Assembly: GCA_963989245.1 (NCBI GenBank)
Contig: OZ022346.1
Span: 5,002,881 to 5,066,880 of the forward strand
From: Nansenia antarctica
Lineage: Eukaryota > Chordata > Actinopteri > Argentiniformes > Microstomatidae
Direction of reading: 5' to 3'
Length of the DNA: 64,000 bases
Made by a program: the position numbers and the translations under genes. Position 1 is the stretch's first letter. Each line of letters starts with the position of its first letter. Below the pieces are notes generated by a model, which saw only the letters and a list, made by a program, of their open reading frames with translations, did not search any database and was not told where the DNA came from. This document shows, one piece after another, positions 55,813 to 61,553 of this stretch.

Positions 55813-58800
55813 ACTCCGCACACACACACACAGCTGGGACAAACTCGTTCTGATCTACATCCATGTTGAACACTTTTGTGCATAATATTTGTTTGGAATG
55901 TGGTTTGCATGGTGTAGCATAAGAAGCGACAGATTTGTTTGGGGACTTAACTGAAGCATTTACATAAAGGAGAACCAATTGAAAGAAGAAGAACCAATTG
56001 TGTGTACAGTTTAACTTTTTTAACTTAAGCAAATGGCTGGTGTACAGTGCGAGAAATAAGTATTCAACACATCAACAATTCATTAGAATCAAGTTATTCA
56101 TTAGAATGTTTGTCATTTAGACCAGTCATTGGTTATTAACTCGGCTTAAGAAATTGCTACATTCCAATCCATAAAAAAAGCTATGTTCAACCCTAACCCA
56201 CATTTTTAAACACATTTTATTTAAACGTTTTTATCTTCTTGCAGCAAACTGTTCCATGTGCGGCCTGTCACCCAGACAGACGTGTACCGCGCTGACGCCA
56301 AAGAGATCCCCAGGATATTCCAGGTCATTCCTGTCACCCTCACCCTCAGTCTGTCTCTCTGCATCTTATTTGTTATTTTTCATTGATAATGCATTATAGC
56401 TCATTTGATTAGTGCTAGAATGACAATAGCCTATATATTAGAGATGCTCCGATCAGGGTTTTTGGTGCCGATCACCGATCACCGATCACTGGAATCAGTG
56501 ATCTGCCGATCCGATATCACCGATCACCGATCACAGCGTCGAAAATGGCAATTGAAGCATTCTATTTATTGTGTAGCATTATTTATGTTTTAAATTATTC
56601 TTAACACCATTGACATTGTATATTAAGTATTTAAATGAAATTAGGAGATGAGAAAGTATCATGAATTGACGACCATCTGTTTTATTGAATTCACAACCAC
56701 CTGTAGCTTACTTCAGGAAAAACAAATAAAATGTGAAAATAAAAATCATAATAAATAAAATGTACACTGTCACATCAAATGTGCAACATTCCACTCGAAT
56801 GAGAGGAACTAGGGGCTCTTAGAGAACTTGGAGCTTATACTGTAACTGTAGCTTTCCTGAGGAACAATAAACATACCCAAACTAAACTGCAACATAAACA
56901 GGCTATAGCCAAATATAAAATACTGTTTCAAGTCAGTCAGTTTCAAGTCATATTTAGGAGGAGATAAGACAGCAAGTCAGCAATAATCAATAAAACAAAA
57001 AAACAAAACATTGCACCTAAGGAGATTTCAGACTCAAACCTTACTTCTGATTAAGCAGCATCACTGGCAGATTAGCCTTGAGAAATACAAGCATCTCAGC
57101 GTTTTTGGCACTCAGCCTGTTCCTCTTATCATCTAAAATATGTCCTGCTGCTGAAAAGTCGCTCGCTATCTACACTTGTGCAAGGTGCACAGAGGAAGAC
57201 CTAAAACTCACGCGCTAATAGTTGTTGTTGCTATGGGCCAAGTGACTTCCTGCTCGCGGGGTCACATGACGTCGGTGAACACTACCTACACTACGCTCGT
57301 GAAGTCGCGCTGGAACTCTGACCAGCACTCGTGGAACGCCTCTCGTCCAATCAAAGCACTCGGTCCCTTTATGACGTCGAGCCCAGTGTGCGCTTCGGCG
57401 CTCTCTGAGCGAATCGACGAACGCAGCAAATGCCGTATGATATTCGTGGTATTGAAAGACCTTGCGTGCGTTCCTCCCCGAGGTATTTCTTTTGAGCAGA
57501 CATTACAAACGGCATATTTGTTGTCTCTTTCCGACACTGTGTAATATTTCCAGACTGGCGACGCCATTTTGTAAACTGATCGGTCATGTTTGATCGGCCG
57601 TTTTGAGAACTCCGATCAAAACCGATCAAGGCCATATCGGCCGATACCGATCGGCGCCGATCAGATCGGAGCATCACTACTATATATATAACGTATAGAT
57701 TTGGTTTTGCTCCTAGGAGAATAACTGCAAAACAAACTCTGCTGTTTACAGACTCTGTTTTACACCCAGTTCTATTTACTTTCACCACAACGTGATCTGT
57801 GTGGGAGGATTTGTGTGATCAGATCTACCTGGCTGATTTTTAGTTTTATAGGGGAAATCAGCCGATAATCGTTCTTTTTGATTGATTGAGAATGTTTATT
57901 TTGGTCCCCTATACAATTCACAATACAGATATAAGAAAATGTGCATAGTCACAATTTATAACATCAGGACCAAAAAGGTGTAGGCTGAAGCCGTGGCTTA
58001 TTGCGCCTACCCTTGTTACATGTATGCATGTCCCCCCATGAATGCATAATCAAAACATTGAAACTTTTATAAACAAAAATGTCACTTACGCATGTCAACA
58101 AAAAGTAAAAAAATAAATAAAATAAAAAACTATATTTAAACCTCTGTTTTATACTTGTTAATCATCTTATTTTTAAATAATGTTTTAAATCCTTTTAATG
58201 TACTACACATTTTCATTTCCTTTTCAAAAGTATTCCATAAATTAACTCCTTTAACTGTTATACATATTTGTTTTGCATTTGTTCTAATCTTTGTTTTCAT
58301 AAACATACATGGATCTGGTCCTGGATAGCAGATTAAAAGTTTTGAACAACTGGTCCCAGGTCCAAAATGTATACTTAGGATCCAGTTCATGTCTGGAACA
58401 ACAGTCAGGGGTCTCGGTTATGTGTCATAATAAATACATTGCCCATATGTACCCGTCCACTGCTCTGTGTCAGGGGAGCAACACAGTAACTGCTCACGTT
58501 CATCAGGCCAGCAGACCTGTGAAGAACCACATGTTTCATGAGAGCAGCGCGTTTACCTAGTCGCCCCAGTAGTATTACTGTTCACATGAACCAGGCAAGC
58601 ATCAGTTATTGTAGCCCGTCTATGGTTGGTGCTACATGCTACATCTCAGCCCACACAGCCACAGAACAGTGATGGTGACCCTCTCCCTCTGCAGATCCTC
58701 TAACCCTAACCCTCTAACCCTAACCCTCTAACCCTAACCCTCTCCCTCTCCAGATCCTCTAACCCTAACCCTCTCCCTCTCCAGATCCTCTACGCCAACG

Positions 58801-59052
58801 AAGGCGAGAGCAAAAAAGAGCCCGAGTTCCCAGTGGAGCCGCTGACCATCGGCGAGAAGTCGGGCTACATCTGCCACAAGGGTCACGAGTTCATTCCCAC
58901 GCTCTACCACTTCCCCACCAACTGCGAGGCCTGCACCAAGCCCCTCTGGAACATGTTCAAGCCCCCGCCTGCCCTGGAGTGCCGGCGCTGCCATATCAAG
59001 TGTCATAAAGACCACATGGACAAGAAGGAGGAGATCATCGCGCCCTGCAGAG
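37598..59052 (+). CDS. rock2: Rho-associated coiled-coil kinase 2, 15 internal exons (coiled coil to C1 domain)
   Basis: The fifteen exons splice in frame (2031 nt, 676 complete codons). They encode the long coiled coil, the Rho-binding segment (LANEKEELNN ... VNKLAEIMNRK), the first half of the split PH domain (EGWLSLPVRNNTKKFGW, KKILFYNSEQDKE, HVRPVTQTDVYRA) and the inserted C1 zinc domain (HKGHEFIPTLYHFPTNCEAC ... ECRRCHIKCHKDH). The RNNTKKFGW and TQTDVYRADAKEIPRIFQ wording fits ROCK2 rather than ROCK1 as I recall the paralogues. ROCK2 is a cytoplasmic Ser/Thr kinase acting downstream of RhoA on myosin phosphatase and LIM kinase. The kinase domain and first part of the coiled coil, and the final PH portion, are outside the window. 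Introns are unusually rich in tandem repeats that start at the splice sites. Confidence 0.95.
38225..39464 (+). mobile_element. hAT-type non-autonomous element, copy 2
   Basis: Starts TAGTGATGCTCCGATC, ends GATCGGAGCATCTCTA, with a perfect 8-bp duplication TTTTTTAT (38217-38224, 39465-39472). It is nested in the hAT at 37779-40934 and nearly identical to copy 3. Confidence 0.92.
38337..38618 (+). CDS. BED-finger mini-ORF of hAT copy 2 (93 codons)
   Basis: Intact from MASPVWKYY to FTSVV stop. CNVC pair and an IIRHLL segment as in BED fingers; the usual second His/His-Cys is not in the expected place. No catalytic domain follows. Probably a relic of the transposase N terminus. Confidence 0.45.
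   Translation: MASPVWKYYTLSERDNKYAVCNVCSKEIPRGGTHARSFNTTNIIRHLLRSSIRSESAEAHTGLDVIKGPSALIGREAFQECWSEFQRDFTSVV
40943..41529 (+). other. rock2 intron A, 3' part
   Basis: Contains AGGACCCTCCTTTCATGACT ... GTGCGTTCTACC (about 41050) shared with zinc-finger intron 2 (about 6270 and 17215), then a pyrimidine-rich stretch before exon B. No gene. Confidence 0.5.
41530..41689 (+). CDS. rock2: rock2 exon B (coiled coil)
   Basis: Acceptor CCCCCTGCAG, donor GTATGC. Reads EKNNKEIDMTYKLKV ... KSEVMK, then one base of the next codon. Confidence 0.93.
41738..41990 (+). mobile_element. V-SINE
   Basis: The tRNA-like head GGCTGTGGCGCAGGAGGTAG (A box) and GGTTTGAGCCCC (B box), the conserved V-SINE core TCCTTGGGCAAGACACTGAA, and the LINE2-like tail GTAAAGCGCTTTGGATAAAG plus GCGCTATATAAGT are all present in order. 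Confidence 0.88.
42237..42790 (+). repeat. Pyrimidine-only tract, 550 bp, ending at the rock2 exon C acceptor
   Basis: C/T (with sparse A/G) repeats such as CTCTCCCTCCCCTCCCTCAC, in part 48- to 60-bp higher-order units. A mirror-like polypurine/polypyrimidine tract of this kind can form triplex DNA. Confidence 0.93.
42791..42951 (+). CDS. rock2: rock2 exon C (coiled coil)
   Basis: Acceptor CTCCCCTCAG at the end of a 550-bp pyrimidine tract. The donor is the first GTGTGT of a GT microsatellite. Reads VEQKLQEERASK ... RLTEE. Confidence 0.92.
42952..43143 (+). repeat. (GT)n / (TCTG)n microsatellite containing the exon C donor
   Basis: The repeat begins with the donor dinucleotide itself. Confidence 0.95.
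43144..43663 (+). other. rock2 intron C, 3' part
   Basis: Nothing recognisable beyond the splice acceptor. Confidence 0.4.
43664..43848 (+). CDS. rock2: rock2 exon D (coiled coil)
   Basis: Acceptor CCCTTTCTCCAG, donor GTGAGT. Reads VKNLTLRIEQEIQKR ... KQNQELR plus two bases. Confidence 0.94.
44075..44117. repeat. (CA)n microsatellite, rock2 intron D
   Basis: About 21 CA units. Confidence 0.97.
44177..44246 (+). CDS. rock2: rock2 exon E
   Basis: Acceptor TTTGTGTGCAG, donor GTACGT. Short exon, ERQDSDGQMKEL ... QYFS. Confidence 0.93.
44247..44753 (+). other. rock2 intron E, unique 5' part
   Basis: AT-rich, nothing recognisable before the 48-bp array. Confidence 0.4.
44754..45473 (+). repeat. 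48-bp array made of the exon F acceptor plus its first 18 exon bases, 15 copies
   Basis: Each unit is GTGATAGTTGTCCTGGTYGT, GGTGTTGCAG, then ACGCTGTATAAGACGCAG. The exon-like 18-mers start at 44784 and every 48 bases to the genuine one at 45456. All copies keep an AG (two read TAG) before, and all but the last a GT after, the 18-mer. Confidence 0.95.
45456..45559 (+). CDS. rock2: rock2 exon F (its first 18 bases are the seed of a 48-bp array)
   Basis: Only the last of fifteen TLYKTQ copies continues into VRELKEECEEKNK, so exon F starts at 45456 after GTTGCAG. Donor GTGGGT at 45560, phase 2 end, joins G at 45910 to give Arg. Confidence 0.92.
45700..45830. repeat. Inverted repeat (21-bp perfect arms) in rock2 intron F
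   Basis: CGGTACATGTGGGAAAACTA(G) at 45700-45720 is mirrored at 45810-45830. The loop is rich in GTTAGGG / CTAACCC, itself partly complementary, so the whole may fold as a long hairpin. MITE-like. Confidence 0.8.
45910..46096 (+). CDS. rock2: rock2 exon G
   Basis: Acceptor CCCCCACAG. Reads DSLAAQLEITLTKADSEQ ... DVTIGS. Donor GTGAGTGG at 46097 is the first unit of a donor-bearing minisatellite, and the frame stays open into it. Confidence 0.94.
46097..47790 (+). repeat. 21/27-bp array of the exon G donor (GTGAGTGGACAGGGGATAGG), about 73 copies
   Basis: The first unit is the genuine donor of exon G. Units are 21 bp, or 27 bp with an extra ATAGGG, so the exon G frame remains open for long stretches (VSGQGIG and VSGQGIGIG repeats). 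Every unit contains GTGAGT, a near-ideal U1 snRNA target. Confidence 0.95.
47950..48043 (+). CDS. rock2: rock2 exon H (start of Rho-binding region)
   Basis: Acceptor TTCCTATGTAG, donor GTAAAC. LEESNRTLTGDVANLAN ... DTHE plus one base. Confidence 0.93.
48044..48353 (+). other. rock2 intron H
   Basis: Contains a short direct repeat TTTACAACTGTACATGAGCA just before the acceptor. Nothing else. Confidence 0.5.
48354..48448 (+). CDS. rock2: rock2 exon I
   Basis: Acceptor TTGTGTTCAG. Reads LQTSKDDEQQMSQMKV ... RTLKTQ. The donor CAG|GTACGT is repeated eight more times downstream. Confidence 0.92.
48441..48696 (+). repeat. 28/30-bp array of the exon I donor, 9 copies
   Basis: The unit is AGACCCAGGTACGTCTCTGC plus TGGGAGGGTT. 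The first copy is the genuine exon I end and donor. Eight downstream copies keep CCCAG|GTACRT. Confidence 0.95.
48815..48848. repeat. (GT)n microsatellite before rock2 exon J
   Basis: About 17 GT units, ending 18 bases before the acceptor AG. Confidence 0.95.
48866..49057 (+). CDS. rock2: rock2 exon J (Rho-binding region)
   Basis: Acceptor GTGTTTTAG after a GT microsatellite. AVNKLAEIMNRKE ... RREINDMQA-like end; ends GCG before a weak donor GTCAGC. A GGGS-type insert (MRGGGSRRG) replaces the short spacer known in mammals. Confidence 0.9.
49058..49606 (+). repeat. rock2 intron J: CCACC/CTAACC-rich repeats and decayed copies of the exon J end
   Basis: Degenerate units such as ACAACCACCACCTTACACTA fill 49060-49380. 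At 49390-49447 AACAGCATCGTCAAGTTCCG and the following GAGGGAGGTCGACGGTATGC match the end of exon J (AACAGCACCATCATCAAGTA and GAGGGAGATCAACGACATGC) followed by a GTGGTC donor equivalent. A weaker third version is near 49480-49540. Confidence 0.7.
49607..49775 (+). CDS. rock2: rock2 exon K
   Basis: Acceptor TCTGTCTGCAG, donor GTAATG. QIADESQLRIELQM ... DSKDSDIEQL, then an acidic Ser-rich stretch before the PH domain. Confidence 0.93.
49788..49870 (+). repeat. Short array of TAGNCTAGAGGTTAGAGAGG units after the exon K donor
   Basis: About four 20-bp units preceded by GTGGCCGTGG, a SINE-head-like context. The same unit forms the large array at 51155. Confidence 0.85.
49871..51154 (+). other. rock2 intron K, unique segment between two arrays of one repeat
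   Basis: AT-rich, with a (TA)n at 50205-50231. No coding signal. It may be an insertion that split the repeat array, but no clear termini were found. Confidence 0.4.
51155..53780 (+). repeat. 24-bp minisatellite (CAGGTAGTCTAGAGGTTAGA GAGG), about 109 copies
   Basis: 2.6 kb of units with few variants (GTAGCC, GGGAGTC, GTTAAAG). Higher-order repeats are visible: the stretch from about 52300 to 52840 recurs almost exactly at about 52810-53370. The unit resembles the A-box region of a tRNA-derived SINE (TAGCCTAGAGGTTAGAG). Confidence 0.95.
53781..54244 (+). other. rock2 intron K, 3' end
   Basis: Unique sequence with a C-run (54159-54173) about 70 bases before the acceptor. Nothing else. Confidence 0.4.
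54245..54315 (+). CDS. rock2: rock2 exon L (PH domain start)
   Basis: Acceptor TTTTCTCCTAG, donor GTACAT. TRLEGWLSLPVRNNT ... GWERK. Confidence 0.93.
54703..55366. mobile_element. Probable hAT-like MITE in rock2 intron L
   Basis: The left GATGGGATGGAACGATGCATCG and the right GTGTATCGTTACATCGCTAC are imperfectly inverted and resemble a known type of fish hAT terminus. The interior frames are short. No clear target duplication. Confidence 0.4.
55466..55554 (+). CDS. rock2: rock2 exon M (PH)
   Basis: Acceptor CTTTTTACAG, donor GTGAGT. YVVVSSKKILFYNSEQ ... MVLDI plus two bases. Confidence 0.94.
55737..55832. repeat. (CA)n microsatellite, rock2 intron M
   Basis: About 90 bp of CA with few interruptions. 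Confidence 0.97.
55833..56244 (+). other. rock2 intron M, 3' part
   Basis: Contains CAGTGCGAGAAATAAGTATT near 56046, resembling a DNA-transposon end, but no partner. Otherwise nothing. Confidence 0.35.
56245..56323 (+). CDS. rock2: rock2 exon N (PH)
   Basis: Acceptor ATCTTCTTGCAG, donor GTCATT. KLFHVRPVTQTDVYRA ... IPRIFQ. Confidence 0.94.
56439..57679 (-). mobile_element. hAT-type non-autonomous element, copy 3
   Basis: Starts TAGAGATGCTCCGATC, ends GATCGGAGCATCACTA. Perfect 8-bp duplication CTATATAT (56431-56438, 57680-57687). Opposite orientation to copy 2; same as copy 1. Confidence 0.92.
57286..57567 (-). CDS. BED-finger mini-ORF of hAT copy 3 (93 codons)
   Basis: Intact frame, almost identical to that of copy 2 (His for Gln and Val for Leu differences). 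Confidence 0.45.
   Translation of the reverse strand: MASPVWKYYTVSERDNKYAVCNVCSKEIPRGGTHARSFNTTNIIRHLLRSSIRSESAEAHTGLDVIKGPSALIGREAFHECWSEFQRDFTSVV
57890..58395 (-). mobile_element. LINE 3' fragment (reverse transcriptase C terminus) in rock2 intron N
   Basis: The minus-strand frame 58390-58136 reads VKGVNLWNTFEKEMKMC and FKTLFKNKMINKY, the usual C terminus of a non-LTR reverse transcriptase, followed by a 3' UTR with AAAATAAACATTCTCAATCA. 5' truncated. Confidence 0.7.
58396..58690 (+). other. rock2 intron N, unique part
   Basis: Nothing recognisable. Confidence 0.4.
58691..58793 (+). repeat. CTAACC repeats with two decoy copies of the exon O acceptor
   Basis: CTSCAG|ATCCTCT occurs at 58695 and 58754 before the genuine one at 58785. 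The decoys continue AACCCTAACCC instead of ACGCC. Confidence 0.9.
58785..59052 (+). CDS. rock2: rock2 exon O (C1 domain inserted in PH)
   Basis: Acceptor CTCTCCAG, donor GTAAGT, phase 1 end. The zinc ligands of a C1 finger are visible: His in YICHKGHEF, the NCEAC pair, the ECRRC pair, HIKCHKDH and the final APC. Two decoy acceptor plus ATCCTCT copies lie upstream. Confidence 0.95.
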
Positions 59053-59872
59053 GTAAGTGGGGGGTGGTGGGGTTAGTTGGTGGGCAGAACTTTGGTTAGG
59101 CCAATGTCAATTACCTGAGCTGCACTTTTAAACAGAGAGCAGGGCGGGGGGGGGGGAGGGGCATCACGAGCAGCTCAGATAAACATTTGGGGGGCGTGGA
59201 AACTTGCTGACAACTTCCCGTCCTCAGCGTTTACTTATTAATACCCCAGAATCTCAATCGAGAGATTGATGGGACCTACCCAGTCTCCAAATGATTATGT
59301 TCTGGGGAATAGTTTCTGCTGACCAAAGAAGACTTGTAGCCTGAATGTTGCTGGCAGATACCGCAGGCCGCCACTAGGCGAAGTCAAGAGCAGTGAAGGA
59401 AGTTTGGAAAGAGAGATCCTTCTGTCGGTAGAAATGACTAACCTGCGCCACTCCTCAAGGATGAAGGAGTATAAACGTTAGTCGACTGTAGCAGTTCGTC
59501 TCCTTTGGTTATAGTGAATGCGGTTATACTTAACAACCGCTTACAGTGATCAAAAGCCATTGGACTGAATCCAAGGCTGTATACCTCACTGTTGGGGGCC
59601 AATTTGTATTTCTTGCATCTTTGACAAGAGAAAGTAAATATGACTGAGAACAGGTCCAGGCAATGTTTAAGTTTGACTCTGTCTGGCTCCTTTTGCACGT
59701 CGCTCTTCTGTCATCTGATCATAATGATCAGAATACATTCCATTCATAAACTTGATACAGGGGTGCAAACTTGTCACCTTTCTGCTAAATTAGCTGTTTT
59801 TATCTCAAAATATGTAATCCATGTTAATGTGTAGATCTGCAAAAAAAGAAATTGAGGGGGGGGGGGGTGTCT
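59053..59872 (+). other. rock2 intron O, 5' part
   Basis: G-runs at 59144 and 59856. No exon of the remaining PH domain was found. Otherwise nothing. Confidence 0.4.
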
Positions 59873-60006
59873 AAGGGCCAATCCCGATTCCCTTTTCTAC
59901 CCCTATGGCTCGTTTTCGAGTGTGACTCGATTCGAAGCCAAGGCCTTCGAACAGAGCCACAAGCCATACCCCTTGAAATCTACCCCTATGAATTGGGACG
60001 GCCCTT
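59873..60006. mobile_element. Short MITE with AAGGGCC termini
   Basis: AAGGGCCAATCCCGATTC and GAATTGGGACGGCCCTT are imperfect inverted ends of a 134-bp element of a common fish type. TSD not determined. Confidence 0.6.
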
Positions 60007-60491
60007 CACGGCGGCTACGTCATCAGCAGTGGTTTAAATAGACGCGGTACGGGTGACGCGTTATGTTGCCAGCGAATTCTCACATCTAGCAATGCCTTCT
60101 TCAGCTGTGTTTATTTCTGTTGCGTGTGCTATAAGCATCTTTTTCGTTTGTTATCAACACACTGTAGTGTTTAGACGTTCCTTTTTTAGTCTCTTCCGTC
60201 AACGATGTCTTTTTTGTGGACATCGCAATAATGACAATGAATGACTCCAACCAAAACACAGAGTATTAACCAGATCTGTCAGCGCACGATGTTCCTCCAA
60301 AGATACCCGTGACTCAATCCTCAGCCACCACATACACACGAGTCCATCAGTAGTCATAAAGCGTTGTCCAAAAATCACGTTACCAAGCGTCTTTCTCAGA
60401 ACAATTCGTCGTCAAGAATCCAAAAAATCAATCCATCATAGTCGTGGTCAAAAACTTAGAAGGAGACTCTCTTGGGGACGCGGCCACATTT
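60007..60491 (+). other. Unassigned sequence downstream of MITE
   Basis: A 63-codon hydrophobic frame at 60053-60244 has no supporting splice or codon bias. No gene called. Confidence 0.35.
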
Positions 60492-60566
60492 GAATGAATG
60501 AATGAATGAATGAATGAATGGTCTTTATTGTCATTGCTATAGTACAGGTACCAAACAACGAAATTT
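60492..60566 (-). mobile_element. CR1/L2 LINE 3' tail interrupted by the Gypsy LTR
   Basis: (TGAA)n plus GGTCTTTATTGTCATTGCTA, cut at GAAATTTT where the LTR begins. Confidence 0.65.
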
Positions 60567-60943
60567 TGCCCGTGAAGGATGAAGAAGACTCCTCAATGTC
60601 TGTTTATAATATTTATTTAGACAAAGATGTCAACATCCTGTGGGTGAGAATACAGTGTATGAGTAAATACAATTACCATAACAAGACATACATAACAAGA
60701 TATAAACAAACAAGAACGATTACTGTTCACCAAAATCGGATAACAAGATACATATAACTAATAACAGACTTACGTATAACAGGCAAACACGTCCTAACGA
60801 GAGAGGAGAAACACTGTGTATCCTCGGACCACCTGGCATCCACAATGGCAGCCAACTTCTTCTCCTAACTCTAACCTCTTAACAGAGAGTACTAAACACA
60901 TAACCCGATACTATCGCCCCCTAGCGGTCGGGAGTACACTCCA
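60567..60943 (-). mobile_element. Ty3/Gypsy 3' LTR
   Basis: On the minus strand it starts TGGAGTGTACTCCCG after a purine-rich CTGGGGGGGATGCAGGG and ends CCTTCACGGGCA. It includes AAATAAATATT near the end. 377 bp. Confidence 0.65.
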
Positions 60944-60995
60944 CCCTGCATCCCCCCCAGACCGGGGAGCCACGAATCCACGTGGGTCCACGGGC

Positions 60996-61553
60996 TCAAA
61001 TCCATCGGCCAGACTCAGCTTCATATCGCTTAGGTGGCCTCCTAGCACGGGCCGGCCGGGCGGGCCGCAGTGGCGACGGCGCAGGAAGAGGTGTAGCGGG
61101 AGCCACACCAGCGGGAACTAGGGGCGCGGGGAGAGACGACGCCCCGCCTGAAGGCCCTAGCAGAGAGGGGCCCAGAACAGCAACACGGGGCCCATCCGTC
61201 CCCAGCCGGGCGTCACCCTGGGGCACCACTGGACCAGAGGGGGTAGCTAGGGGCAGATAGTCCAGGGAGGGAGGAGGCAGGGGAGGCGGCGACGGCAGCC
61301 GCTGGGTACATGGGGCGACTGGCGTGTAGCCACGGAGGAACCGCCGGTTGCGCAGCGTCAGGCGCCCTGAGCCATCAACTCTCACCCGATACTGATCGTG
61401 GCCAAGCGACTCCACCACCACCCCAGACCTGTCCCACTTATTGGGGCTCGGGCCCTGCTGATTCTGGATAAACACCCTCTCACCGAGTGCCAGAGGGCGA
61501 AGTGGTCTTGAATGAACCCCCAGTGGTACGGGAGATCCGCGTACGAAGGGCAT
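60996..61553 (-). pseudogene. Gypsy Pol C-terminal tail in a shifted frame
   Basis: Reads ALGERVFIQNQQGPSPNKW and QYRVRVDGSGRLTLRNRRFL, an integrase C-terminal SH3-like module, then a long Pro/Ala-rich tail ending RRPPKRYEAESGRWI and stop. It overlaps the main frame by about 70 bases, so one frameshift separates them. Confidence 0.75.

Noticed and set aside
60053..60244. 63-codon hydrophobic frame
   Set aside because: No codon bias, splice context or recognisable family.
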